This document shows positions 52,114 through 60,358 of a stretch of DNA of 64,000 nucleotides, one piece after another. Position 1 is the first letter of the stretch. Each line of letters begins with the position of its first letter. The stretch is from UBA668 sp043740085 (lineage in GTDB: Bacteria > Actinomycetota > Acidimicrobiia > Acidimicrobiales > Ilumatobacteraceae), in the NCBI GenBank assembly GCA_043740085.1, contig JAYUCY010000112.1, forward strand, positions 1-64,000. Reading direction: 5' to 3'. Both the position numbers and the translations under genes were made by a program. Under the pieces are notes generated by a model. It searched no databases, had not been told where the DNA came from, and worked only from the letters and a program-made list of their open reading frames with translations.

Positions 52114-53424
52114 ATGGCTGCTACTGAACTCGACCAGATCGTGAACCTATGTAAGCGGCGGGGCTTTGTGTACCCGTCGGCGGAGATCTACGGCGGTTTT
52201 CGCTCCAGCTACGACTATGGCCCACTGGGTTCTCTCATGCTGCGCAACGTGCGCGAGGCATGGGTGCGCACGATGGTGCAGCAGCGCGACGACGTTGTGC
52301 TGATCGACGCCGCCATCCTCGCCCCGCCGCAGGTCTTCGAAGCCAGTGGCCATCTTGCCAACTTCAGCGACCCGCTGGTCGACTGCACGAAGTGCAAGCA
52401 GCGCTTCCGTGAAGACCACCTCATCGACCCCAACGTGTGCCCCAACTGCGCCGCCACCGGCTCGTTCACCGCTGCGCGTGCGTTCAACCTGATGTTCAAG
52501 ACCTTCGCAGGCCCAGTTGAGGGCAGCGGAGCGGAGGTCTACATGCGGCCAGAGACGGCACAGGGCATGTTCGTCAACTTCGTCAACGTGTTGCAGACCA
52601 GCCGCAAGAAGCCGCCGTTCGGTATCGCCCAGGTGGGCAAGAGCTTCCGCAACGAGATCACGCCCGGCAACTTCATCTTCCGCACTCGAGAGTTCGAGCA
52701 GATGGAGCTGGAGTTCTTCGTGCCGCCGGCCGAGAGCGCGCAGTGGTACGAGTACTGGTGCAACGCACGCCTGCAGTGGTACATCGATTTGGGTATCCCG
52801 GCCGAGATGCTGGTGCTGCGCCCGCACGACGCCGACGAGCTGAGCCACTACAGCAGCGGCACCAGCGACATCGAGTTCCTGTACCCCTGGGGCTGGGGCG
52901 AGCTGGAAGGTGTCGCGCAGCGCACCGACTTCGACCTCAAGCAGCACGCAGAACACAGTGGCCAGAAGCTGGACTTCTTCGACCAGGCCACCAACGAGCG
53001 CTACGTGCCATACGTCATCGAGCCGGCCGCCGGTGTGAACCGGGCGATGGCTGCATTCCTGCTGGCCGCCTACGACGAGGACATCGTCAACGACGAGCCG
53101 CGCACGGTGTTGCGGTTGCATCCTCGCTTGGCGCCGTACAAGGTGGCCGTGTTACCGCTCAGCAAGAAGGACACGCTCACTCCGCTGGCCCGCCAGATCT
53201 ACGCCACGCTAGCCGACCGCTATATGGTCGACTACGACGAGACGCAGGCCATCGGCAAGCGGTATCGGCGCCAGGATGAGATTGGTACGCCACTGTGCGT
53301 CACCATCGACTTCGACTCGCTCGAAGACGATGCCGTCACCATTCGCGAACGCGACACCACCGCCCAGGTGCGGGTACCGATCGATTCGCTACTCCCTGAG
53401 ATCAGCGCCCGTCTGGGTTTCTGA
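52114..53424 (+). CDS. glyS: Glycyl-tRNA synthetase, homodimeric type
   Basis: Class II synthetase charging tRNA-Gly, 436 aa. Motif 1 region YGGFRSSYDYGPLGSLMLRN; a Cys4 segment (DCTKCKQRF...PNVCPNCAATG) near 85-110; MRPETAQGMFVNF; motif 2 GIAQVGKSFRNEITPGNFIFRTREFEQMELEFF; motif 3 near PYVIEPAAGVNRAMAAFLLAAY; C-terminal anticodon-binding domain (APYKVAVLPLSKKD to GTPLCVTIDF). Complete. Divergent from the lipoprotein pair. Confidence 0.97.
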   Translation: MAATELDQIVNLCKRRGFVYPSAEIYGGFRSSYDYGPLGSLMLRNVREAWVRTMVQQRDDVVLIDAAILAPPQVFEASGHLANFSDPLVDCTKCKQRFREDHLIDPNVCPNCAATGSFTAARAFNLMFKTFAGPVEGSGAEVYMRPETAQGMFVNFVNVLQTSRKKPPFGIAQVGKSFRNEITPGNFIFRTREFEQMELEFFVPPAESAQWYEYWCNARLQWYIDLGIPAEMLVLRPHDADELSHYSSGTSDIEFLYPWGWGELEGVAQRTDFDLKQHAEHSGQKLDFFDQATNERYVPYVIEPAAGVNRAMAAFLLAAYDEDIVNDEPRTVLRLHPRLAPYKVAVLPLSKKDTLTPLARQIYATLADRYMVDYDETQAIGKRYRRQDEIGTPLCVTIDFDSLEDDAVTIRERDTTAQVRVPIDSLLPEISARLGF

Positions 53425-53550
53425 GTTCCCTGCAGGCGCTGCTGGTGGCTTCATCGACAGCACCAACCCGTCGAGCTCGAGCACGATTTCGGGTTCACCC
53501 GATGCGTTGGTGACGCCTGTGGGGGCGTCGGACTTGCGTGAGATGGCCAT
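53389..53550 (-). CDS. Small hypothetical protein, antisense overlap with the glyS end
   Basis: 53 aa (MAISRKSDAPTGVTNASGEPEIVLELDGLVLSMKPPA...). The first 40 codons have the high third-position GC of real genes here. It starts 19 nt after the stop of the histidine kinase, in the same direction. Its last 36 nt overlap the 3' end of glyS. No family recognised; moderately supported. Confidence 0.5.
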   Translation of the reverse strand: MAISRKSDAPTGVTNASGEPEIVLELDGLVLSMKPPAAPAGNSETQTGADLRE

Positions 53551-53569
53551 ACCCGGACCGTAGCCGCGC

Positions 53570-54943
53570 CTAACGGCCCAGCGGCAGACGGCACGACAAA
53601 CGGGCGCCACCCTTCGGCGCGGCGCCGGCGGCGACCTCCCCGCCCATACCAACGACGAGCTCGCGCACAATGGCGAGGCCAAGACCACTGGAGTTCTCGC
53701 GGCGTTGCGGCCGGTCACGCGCAACGTACAGGCGTTCGAACACGTGGGGGAGGTCGTGTGGCGCGATGCCAGGACCGTCGTCGTCGACGGTCACGACCGC
53801 CCAGTCGCGTTCCGCACGAACCGATACGAGCACGGTGCTGCGGGAGTACTTGCCGGCGTTCTCGACGAGGTTGGCCAGGACTTGCGCGAGTCGGTCGGGA
53901 TCGGCGCGCACGGTGAGCGGGCCGCTCGTAACCGGATGGAAGGTGATGCCCGGTTGCGAGCCGGCGGCAGCGTCGATTGCCGTGTGCACGGCGGCCGACA
54001 AGTCGACGGGGCCAATCGCAAAGGTGAACGCTCGCGCCCGCAGTGTGGCCAGATCCAGCAGGTCAGCGACCAGCCGCTCAAGGCGAGCAGACTCGGCTCG
54101 AATCACCGCAGCGGCGCGTTTCGGGTCGACATTGCCATCGTCGATCGCCTCCGCGTAGCCCCGAATCGAGGTGAGCGGCGTACGCAGATCATGGCTGACG
54201 GACAGCAGGAATTGCTGTTCAAGACCGCGAGAGCGTTCGAGGGCCGCAGCCATGCCGTTGACATTGCGCGCCAGCTCCGCCAGCTCGTCATGCTGAGTCG
54301 CCGGGGGTTCGGTAAGGCGGGTACCGAGGTGGCCCGCCGCGATCTGTTGCGTCGCCGCCGAAGCCTCCCGAATGGGCTTGCTGAGCTGCCGGCCCAGCAG
54401 GTAGGCCGCTCCGAGAGCGAGCAGAATCGTTGCGCCAGAGGCCCACACGAAGAGCCGGAAGGCCGGCCCCAATCCAGCGTCAATGCGTCGTGCGACGACC
54501 ACGATGTACTGCCGGCCGTCTGGGCCGGCCGCGGGTGCGGCGGCGTACGCCAGCTTCCCCCGGTTGTCAGCGGTGGACCGGCCGGTGGCGAGGACATCGA
54601 GCTGGATGTCGTCGATGCTCAGCGAGCTGGGCAGCTCGCCTTGGACCTGGCCGTTTTGCTGCACGATCAGCACCGAGACGTCGTCGAGGTCGACCACCTT
54701 GCGCACGGTCGCGAGTAACCGCAGCCGGTTCTTCAACTGCCTGGCCTGCTCGACGGCCGACAACGACTCGTCGATGTCCAGAACCGCGCCGATGTTGTCG
54801 GCCATCTGCTCGGCTTCCGCGCGCAGCTCTTTGACCGTGGTGGTGCGGGCGCGTGCGGCCGACAGCAGCAACGTGCCGGCGCCTACAAGCAGCAGGGTCG
54901 CGATCACGACACTGACGATCACGGTTGCGAGGCGCCGAGTCAT
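53570..54943 (-). CDS. Sensor histidine kinase
   Basis: About 457 aa. TM1 at about 6-30 and TM2 at about 165-185, with an extracytoplasmic domain between. HAMP follows. H-box LLSVSHDLRTPLTSIRGYAEAI; N-box LANLVENAGKYS; G-boxes VDDDGPGIAPHDLPHVFERLY and SSGLGLAIVREL. I chose ATG 54943. Downstream of, and paired with, the response regulator at 54980. Confidence 0.94.
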   Translation of the reverse strand: MTRRLATVIVSVVIATLLLVGAGTLLLSAARARTTTVKELRAEAEQMADNIGAVLDIDESLSAVEQARQLKNRLRLLATVRKVVDLDDVSVLIVQQNGQVQGELPSSLSIDDIQLDVLATGRSTADNRGKLAYAAAPAAGPDGRQYIVVVARRIDAGLGPAFRLFVWASGATILLALGAAYLLGRQLSKPIREASAATQQIAAGHLGTRLTEPPATQHDELAELARNVNGMAAALERSRGLEQQFLLSVSHDLRTPLTSIRGYAEAIDDGNVDPKRAAAVIRAESARLERLVADLLDLATLRARAFTFAIGPVDLSAAVHTAIDAAAGSQPGITFHPVTSGPLTVRADPDRLAQVLANLVENAGKYSRSTVLVSVRAERDWAVVTVDDDGPGIAPHDLPHVFERLYVARDRPQRRENSSGLGLAIVRELVVGMGGEVAAGAAPKGGARLSCRLPLGR

Positions 54944-54979
54944 CGACAGCAAGCCTTGCTGGGAAGTGTGAGCATTGTG

Positions 54980-55660
54980 TTAGCCCAGCCGATACCCGAT
55001 GCCCCACACTGTCGCCAGCGGGAGGTCATCGCCCAGCTTCTTGCGCAACTGGCGTACGTGCACATCGACAGTTCGGTCGTCGCCAATCCAGTCGGCACCC
55101 CACACACTGTCCAGCAGTTGTTGCCGTGAGAGCGCGATGCCTTGGTTGCGGGCCAGGTGGGCGATCAAGTCGAACTCGCGGGTGGCCAAGGCAATTGCCT
55201 TTCCCTTGCAGCGGGTCTCACGGCGCGTGATGTCCACCTGATAGTCGTCGCCGACGTGGATGACGTCGTGGTCGTCGCGCGCGTCGGGTTGACCGCGGCG
55301 CAGAATCGCCTTCACTCGCGCGACGATCTCGCGCGGGCTAAACGGCTTCGTGACGTAGTCGTCGGCCCCCAACTCGAGGCCGAGAATGCGGTCGATCTCG
55401 CCGTCGCGGGCGGTGAGGAACAGCACCGGCACGTTGCTGTTCGAACGCACCCGCCGGCAGACCTCGAAACCATCGATGTCGGACAGCCCGATATCCAGCA
55501 GTACCAGTGCTGGGCGGTGCTGTTCGATCAGTTCGAGACCGCGCTCGCCGGTTGACGCCTGCAGCACTCGGTAGCCCGCCTCGCGCAGGTACATGTCCAG
55601 CAGATCGGCAATATTGGCATCGTCTTCCACCACTACGACAATGCGTTCCGCTTCGGCCAT
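54980..55660 (-). CDS. OmpR-family response regulator
   Basis: 226 aa. Acidic pocket E12-D14, phospho-acceptor D56 (LVLLDIGLSD), Lys in YVTKPFSPRE. The winged-helix domain spans about 130-225 (IALATREFDLIAHLARNQGIALSRQQLLDSVWGADWIGDDRTVDVHVRQLRKKLG). I chose ATG 55660; the longer frame has no support. Forms an operon with the kinase, 36 nt apart. Confidence 0.94.
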   Translation of the reverse strand: MAEAERIVVVVEDDANIADLLDMYLREAGYRVLQASTGERGLELIEQHRPALVLLDIGLSDIDGFEVCRRVRSNSNVPVLFLTARDGEIDRILGLELGADDYVTKPFSPREIVARVKAILRRGQPDARDDHDVIHVGDDYQVDITRRETRCKGKAIALATREFDLIAHLARNQGIALSRQQLLDSVWGADWIGDDRTVDVHVRQLRKKLGDDLPLATVWGIGYRLG

Positions 55661-55738
55661 CGGCTCATGCTGCCACGCTGCTACCGTGCCCGCCGGGCAT
55701 CGTCTGGTGCCGCCAGCCGTTTTCGAAGGAGCGTAATG

Positions 55739-56044
55739 ATGAGCAAAGTCGCAGTGTGGGTCCGTCTCCCGCTCAAGCCTGGCGTGCGCGCCGAGGCCGC
55801 CAAGGCCTTTCAGATCGCTGTCGACAACGTTCAGTCCGAGGACGGCACGCTGATCTACATCCTCCACGAGGAGGAGGCAGAACCGGATGCCCTGTTCGTG
55901 TACGAGCTGTACACCGGCCAGGACGCGCTGACTGCCCATTCAAGCGCCGACTGGTTCAAGGCGTTCGGGCCGACGCTGGCTCCATTCATGGCCGGTCGTC
56001 CGGAGATCCACGTGATGGCCCCGGTCACCGGCAAGGGTCTCTGA
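55739..56044 (+). CDS. ABM-fold (antibiotic biosynthesis monooxygenase family) protein
   Basis: 101 aa dimeric alpha-beta-barrel protein of the YgiN/quinol-monooxygenase kind: VWVRLPLKPGVRAEAAKAFQIAVDNVQSEDGTLIYILHEEEAEPDALFVYELYTGQDALTAHSSADWFKAF. AAGGAG lies 7 nt before ATG 55739 (4 nt before ATG 55736). It precedes trpC by 19 nt, so it is probably cotranscribed with the trp genes, though no biochemical link is evident. Confidence 0.88.
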   Translation: MSKVAVWVRLPLKPGVRAEAAKAFQIAVDNVQSEDGTLIYILHEEEAEPDALFVYELYTGQDALTAHSSADWFKAFGPTLAPFMAGRPEIHVMAPVTGKGL

Positions 56045-56063
56045 GGCACCGACTCGGTCGCTG

Positions 56064-56840
56064 ATGGCCACCTATCTCGACACCATCATCGCCCGCCACC
56101 GGGCCGCCGCGGCGCTGGACACACGTCCGCTTGCGGCATTGGTGCAGCGGGCAGCGGCGATGGCACCGATCAGGGGTTTCCGTGCTGCGCTCATCGACGT
56201 CTCGCATCTCGCGGTGATCAGTGAGGTGAAGCGTCGCTCACCTTCGAAAGGCGCCCTCAACGCTGGCCTTGACCCGGGGATGTTGGCGCGCGAGTACGAA
56301 CGCGGCGGTGCCTCGTGCCTGTCGGTGCTGACCGACGACGAGTCATTCGGCGGCTGCGTGGCTGATCTGCAAGCGGCGCGAGCGGCGTGTTCGCTGCCCG
56401 CGCTGCGCAAGGACTTCACCGTCAGCGAGCGTGATGTCGTCGACGCCCGGCTGATGGGCGCCGACTGCGTGCTGCTGATTGCCGCCGCTCTAGAACCCGC
56501 TGAGCTGATCGCATTCCACCAGCTGGCCAACGAGGTCGGCCTCGATGTGCTGGTCGAGATTCACGATGAGGCCGAGCTGGAGGTAGCACTTGCCGCCGGG
56601 GCCAACCTTGTCGGCGTCAACCAGCGCGACCTGATGACGTTCCAGGTGGACAATGAGCGTGCTCTGCGAATGGCTGGGGTGATGCCGCCGGGAGTCGTGC
56701 GGGTGGCGGAAAGTGGCGTTCGCGGCCCAGCCGACGCGGCGGCGCTGTATGCCGCTGGCTATCACGCTGTTCTCGTCGGCGAAACCCTGGTGACCAGCGG
56801 CGACCCCGCCGCAGCCATCAGCGCCCTCATCGCCGGTTAG
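56064..56840 (+). CDS. trpC: Indole-3-glycerol phosphate synthase
   Basis: 258 aa TIM barrel converting CdRP to indole-glycerol phosphate. Motifs: VISEVKRRSPSKGAL (catalytic Lys), LSVLTDDESFGG, LRKDFTVSERDV (catalytic Lys), LVEIHDEAELEVAL, VGVNQRDLMTF, VAESGVRGPADAA and AVLVGETLV. All active-site residues visible. First trp gene of trpC-trpF-trpB-trpA; trpE, trpG and trpD are not in the window. Confidence 0.96.
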   Translation: MATYLDTIIARHRAAAALDTRPLAALVQRAAAMAPIRGFRAALIDVSHLAVISEVKRRSPSKGALNAGLDPGMLAREYERGGASCLSVLTDDESFGGCVADLQAARAACSLPALRKDFTVSERDVVDARLMGADCVLLIAAALEPAELIAFHQLANEVGLDVLVEIHDEAELEVALAAGANLVGVNQRDLMTFQVDNERALRMAGVMPPGVVRVAESGVRGPADAAALYAAGYHAVLVGETLVTSGDPAAAISALIAG

Positions 56841-56933
56841 CTGCACGGTCTGTGTGCGCCGGGTAGCGCTGGCGCAACGCAGCGCACGATCTCTTCGGTG
56901 AAATGGATACCGCTTCGGGCAGGCCGGTAGGGG

Positions 56934-56939
56934 TACCGT
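56934..56939 (+). promoter_or_regulatory. -10 box for trpF
   Basis: TACCGT ends 8 nt before ATG 56948 in the 107-nt trpC-trpF gap, so trpFBA may have its own near-leaderless transcript. Confidence 0.45.
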
Positions 56940-56947
56940 GACGCTGC

Positions 56948-57607
56948 ATGTTCGTGAAGATTTGCGGTATCACCAATGAGGACGACGCCCTCTTCGCTGT
57001 CGCTATGGGCGCCGACGCTGTTGGGTTCATTTTCGCGCCGTCGCCCCGGCAGGTCGCTGCGCAACAGGTGTACGACATCACCCGCCGCTTGCCACCGGAG
57101 ATTCTGACCGTCGGCATATTTCGCGACGAGCACCCGTCACGCGTCATCGACACGGTCAATCGCGCTGGCCTCAAGGCCGCCCAGCTTCACGGCCACGAGA
57201 CGCCCGGCATGGTGAGCGACGTGGCCGCCAGCATTCGCTGGGTCATCAAGGCGGTCGTGGCAGGTTCGCCCGATGCCCGCCGCGCCAATGAGTTCGGCAC
57301 CGACATGATCCTGGTCGACGCCCCCTCGCCCGGCGCTGGCAAAGTCTTCGACTGGACGTTGGTTGATGAGGTCGCGCAAGGCCCGCGAATCATCCTGGCC
57401 GGCGGACTCAATCCGGACAATGTCGCAGAAGCAGTTCGCATCACGCGCCCGTGGGGTGTAGACGTGTCATCGGGCGTCGAGAAGTCGCCCGGTAAGAAAG
57501 ATGCGCTCAAGGTCAAGGCGTTCATCGAGCGGGCCCGTGCTGCCGCCCCGACGCAGCACCTTGGTCCCGACGTGATGCCCTACGACTGGGCCGACGACGA
57601 TTTTTGA
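56948..57607 (+). CDS. trpF: Phosphoribosylanthranilate isomerase
   Basis: 219 aa TIM barrel. VKICGITNEDDALFAVAMGADAVGFIF carries the catalytic Cys; QLHG; LVDAPSPGAGKVFDW carries the catalytic Asp; LAGGLNPDNV and WGVDVSSGVEKSPGKKD bind phosphate. A 15-residue C-terminal extension (GPDVMPYDWADDDF) is unusual but short. Lies 39 nt before trpB. Confidence 0.96.
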   Translation: MFVKICGITNEDDALFAVAMGADAVGFIFAPSPRQVAAQQVYDITRRLPPEILTVGIFRDEHPSRVIDTVNRAGLKAAQLHGHETPGMVSDVAASIRWVIKAVVAGSPDARRANEFGTDMILVDAPSPGAGKVFDWTLVDEVAQGPRIILAGGLNPDNVAEAVRITRPWGVDVSSGVEKSPGKKDALKVKAFIERARAAAPTQHLGPDVMPYDWADDDF

Positions 57608-57646
57608 GTTCCCCCACTCTGTTCCTTCCACGACAGGAGTTCAGCA

Positions 57647-58819
57647 ATGTCACTGATGGCCCCGCCGTCGGACACCGGACGCTTCGGCGAATTCGGTGGT
57701 CGCTTCGTTCCCGAGACACTGGTACCTGCGTGCCAGGAGCTGGAAGCGGCCTTCATCGATGCCTGGGCCGACCCCGTGTTCCGCGCCGATCTTGACCATC
57801 TGCTGCGCACCTATGCTGGCCGTCCGTCCATTCTCACCGAGTGCAAGAACCTCAGCGAGCTGCTCGGTATTCGGCTGGCGTTGAAGCGCGAAGACCTCAA
57901 CCACACCGGTTCGCACAAGATCAACAACGTGCTCGGCCAAGCACTGCTCGCCAAGCGGATGGGCAAGAAGCGCCTGGTCGCCGAGACTGGCGCCGGCCAA
58001 CACGGCGTGGCCAGCGCCACGGCGGCAGCGCTGATGGGCATGGAGTGCAAGGTGTACATGGGCGCGGTGGATGTGGAGCGTCAGGCGCTCAACGTGTTCC
58101 GCATGAAACTGCTGGGCAGCGAGGTGGAGGCCGTGCACAGTGGTAGCCGCACCTTGAAAGACGCCGTCAATGAGGCCATGCGCGACTGGGTCGCCAGCGT
58201 CGAGTCCAGTCACTATTGCCTGGGTTCCGTCATGGGGCCTCACCCGTACCCGTGGATGGTCCGCGAGTTCCACCGGGTGATCGGCAATGAGGCTCGCCAG
58301 CAAACGATCGACCTCTGGGGCGATGTGCCTGACGTGGCTGTTGCGTGCGTGGGCGGGGGCAGCAACGCAATGGGCTTGTTCAGCGGCTTCGTTGACGATC
58401 GCACCCGATTGGTGGGCGTCGAGCCGGCTGGGGGAGCAGCGGTGGCCCGCGCCCAGCCTGGCGTGGTGCACGGTATGCGCAGCTACCTGATGCAGGACGA
58501 GTACGGCCAGGTACAAGAGGCGCACAGTATTTCCGCCGGTCTCGACTACCCGGGTGTCGGGCCAGAGCATTCGTACCTCGCATCGATCGGCCGTGCCGAG
58601 TATCCGAACGTGACCGATGCCGAGGTCATCGATGCCTTCCAGTTGATGGCCAAGACCGAAGGCATCATCCCCGCGCTGGAGTGCGCTCATGCAATGGCCT
58701 GGATTGTGCGGGCGGCCCCCGAGATGCAAGGGCAGACAGTGTTGATGAATCTGTCGGGTCGCGGCGACAAGGACGTTGCGCAGATGATGGACGTGCTTGG
58801 CAAGGACGTGACGGGTTGA
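57647..58819 (+). CDS. trpB: Tryptophan synthase beta chain
   Basis: 390 aa PLP enzyme condensing indole and serine. PLP lysine K91 in NHTGSHKINN; ETGAGQHG substrate loop; phosphate loop GGGSNAMG; SVGLDYPGVGPEH-like ISAGLDYPGVGPEHSYL (COMM/interface). AGGAG lies about 9 nt before ATG 57647. Its TGA overlaps the TTG start of trpA. Confidence 0.97.
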   Translation: MSLMAPPSDTGRFGEFGGRFVPETLVPACQELEAAFIDAWADPVFRADLDHLLRTYAGRPSILTECKNLSELLGIRLALKREDLNHTGSHKINNVLGQALLAKRMGKKRLVAETGAGQHGVASATAAALMGMECKVYMGAVDVERQALNVFRMKLLGSEVEAVHSGSRTLKDAVNEAMRDWVASVESSHYCLGSVMGPHPYPWMVREFHRVIGNEARQQTIDLWGDVPDVAVACVGGGSNAMGLFSGFVDDRTRLVGVEPAGGAAVARAQPGVVHGMRSYLMQDEYGQVQEAHSISAGLDYPGVGPEHSYLASIGRAEYPNVTDAEVIDAFQLMAKTEGIIPALECAHAMAWIVRAAPEMQGQTVLMNLSGRGDKDVAQMMDVLGKDVTG

Positions 58820-59604
58820 GCGAAGTAGTTCAGTCGTACGGCATTTTGGAGGGCCAGTTCCGTGAGAAGCGCGCTGCTGGCCGAAAGCTGTTGGTGCCGT
58901 ACATCACAGGCGGCTACCCCGGCTGGCAAGACGCGGTGCGCGCGGCCGCGGCTGCCGGGGCCGACGCCATCGAGATCGGTATTCCCTTCAGCGACCCGGT
59001 GATGGATGGCCCAATCATTCAGCAGGCGTCGCAGGCCGCCCTAGAGGGTGGCGCCACGCCAGAGTCGATCCTGCAGGAAGCGCGGAGCCTCGACGTGTCG
59101 ATTCCATTGGCAGTGATGACGTACTACAACACGGTGCATCACGCCGGCCACGAGCGCTTCGCTGCTCAGCTGGCTGCCGCGGGCATCGTCGCGGCCATCG
59201 TCCCCGACCTGCCGCTGGAAGAGTCCGGCCCGTGGTGTGCAGCTGCGGATGGGGCCGGCATCGAGACCGTGATGTTGGCCGCGCCGACGGCACCGGACGA
59301 TCGGCTGCCGCGTGTTGCGGCACGTGCTCGCGGATTTGTGTACTCGGTTGGTCTGCTGGGCGTGACTGGCGAGCGGGCAGCGTTGGCCACCACTGCCGCA
59401 GCCCTCGCTCGCCGGCTCAAGGCCGTGACAGACGTGCCCGTGCTGATTGGCGTCGGCGTGTCGAACGCCGCGCAGGCTCGCGAGGCGTGCGATGTCGCGG
59501 ACGGCGTGGTGATGGGCGCCTCGGTAGTGCGCCGGCTGATCGAGGGTGGCGCCGATGCCGTCGGCGAATTCGTCGACGACGTACGCTGCGCGCTGGGCCG
59601 ATGA
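58816..59604 (+). CDS. trpA: Tryptophan synthase alpha chain
   Basis: About 262 aa TIM barrel that releases indole from indole-glycerol phosphate. Catalytic Glu in EIGIPFSDPVMDGPIIQQAS, with the second catalytic Asp in VPDLPLEES; phosphate-binding GVGVSN and GASVVRRL. The TTG start at 58816 overlaps the trpB stop (TTGA), a tight coupling suited to 1:1 subunits. It overlaps the next gene's ATG as ATGA. Confidence 0.95.
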   Translation: MSEVVQSYGILEGQFREKRAAGRKLLVPYITGGYPGWQDAVRAAAAAGADAIEIGIPFSDPVMDGPIIQQASQAALEGGATPESILQEARSLDVSIPLAVMTYYNTVHHAGHERFAAQLAAAGIVAAIVPDLPLEESGPWCAAADGAGIETVMLAAPTAPDDRLPRVAARARGFVYSVGLLGVTGERAALATTAAALARRLKAVTDVPVLIGVGVSNAAQAREACDVADGVVMGASVVRRLIEGGADAVGEFVDDVRCALGR

Positions 59605-59905
59605 CCGAACCTGCTTGCGAGCTGTGCGCTGCTGATCGGGTTACCGAGTGGTTCTATGAGGACGATGAGTGCTGGATCGCGGAGTGCGAGGCGTGCATGT
59701 CCCGATGGTCGTATGGAAACGACACGACCCGAATCCCCCTGAGGAGACCCGGGTCGTATTACACGCTCGATTGAGCGAAGTTGTCGTTGCTCACTACGGG
59801 TTCGAGCATTGGCTGGACGACAACATGCGCTCGATACCGACGCATTATCACGCCCACGCTCGACCCCGAGGTGGGTTCTCTGGCCACGGCTTACGCCGTG
59901 GATGA
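59601..59905 (+). pseudogene. Frameshifted small cysteine-rich gene after trpA
   Basis: ATG 59601 overlaps the trpA stop (ATGA). Frame 1 reads TEPACELCAADRVTEWFYEDDECWIAECEAC. From about 59690 the sense continues in another frame: HVPMVVWKRHDPNPPEETRVVLHARLSEVVVAHYGFEHWLDDNMRSIPTHYHAHARP, ending at 59905. Joined, they make one about 100-residue protein with two CxxC pairs and a His-rich tail. No slippery heptamer is visible at the junction. Either a recent frameshift or an assembly error. Function unknown. Confidence 0.6.
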
Positions 59906-60115
59906 CGTCACTTGACGCCGCCGATGACCTTCCACATGTCAGTTACCGCCTTTCTCCTGAGTAGGTAGTGTTCAACGATCATGAATGTTTCCGAAGGAAA
60001 CCTTCAAGCCACATCACGCTGCGTCACATTATCACGAAAGGTAGGGAGTCTTGCAAGTGTCTTGACGAAGTGTTTTCACGAACTTGAGACGATCGATGCC
60101 TACTGAGCGGCTGGG

Positions 60116-60121
60116 TAGGCT
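60116..60121 (+). promoter_or_regulatory. Leaderless -10 box for the peroxiredoxin remnant
   Basis: TAGGCT ends 6 nt before ATG 60128. The 59906-60115 stretch is AT-richer than its surroundings and contains TTGACG at about 60062, too far from TAGGCT to be its -35. Confidence 0.5.
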
Positions 60122-60127
60122 GCACAA

Positions 60128-60358
60128 ATGCTCACCGTCGGCTCGCCGCTCCCACCAGTTGTCTTGCCGAATCAAGACGGTGAGCTGGTCGATCTTGCCC
60201 AAATGAAGGGGAAGCGGGTCCTGATTTCCTTCTATCCCAAAGTGGGCATCGTGCGATCGGCGTTCCTGATCGACCCCACGGGTGTGATGGAGCAGGCGTG
60301 GTACAAGATCAGTCCATCGGACACGTCCAAGAAGCTGCTGGAAGCGGTCGGCAAGTGA
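60128..60358 (+). CDS. Internally deleted peroxiredoxin (Bcp-like)
   Basis: 76 aa, about half the usual length. Residues 1-38 are the Bcp N-terminus (VGSPLPPVVLPNQDGELVDLAQMKGKRVLISFYPK). Residues 39-76 are the C-terminus (GIVRSAFLIDPTGVMEQAWYKISPSDTSKKLLEAVGK). The centre, including the peroxidatic Cys region (normally right after FYPK), is gone; the junction is near 60241 and keeps the frame. It cannot be an active peroxidase. Promoter and coupling to fabZ (GTGA overlap) are retained, so it may persist to express fabZ. Confidence 0.75.
   Translation: MLTVGSPLPPVVLPNQDGELVDLAQMKGKRVLISFYPKVGIVRSAFLIDPTGVMEQAWYKISPSDTSKKLLEAVGK

Noticed and set aside
59680..59700. Programmed ribosomal frameshift site in the trpA-linked gene
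   Set aside because: No slippery heptamer, stimulatory hairpin or internal Shine-Dalgarno is visible; recent mutation or assembly error is simpler.
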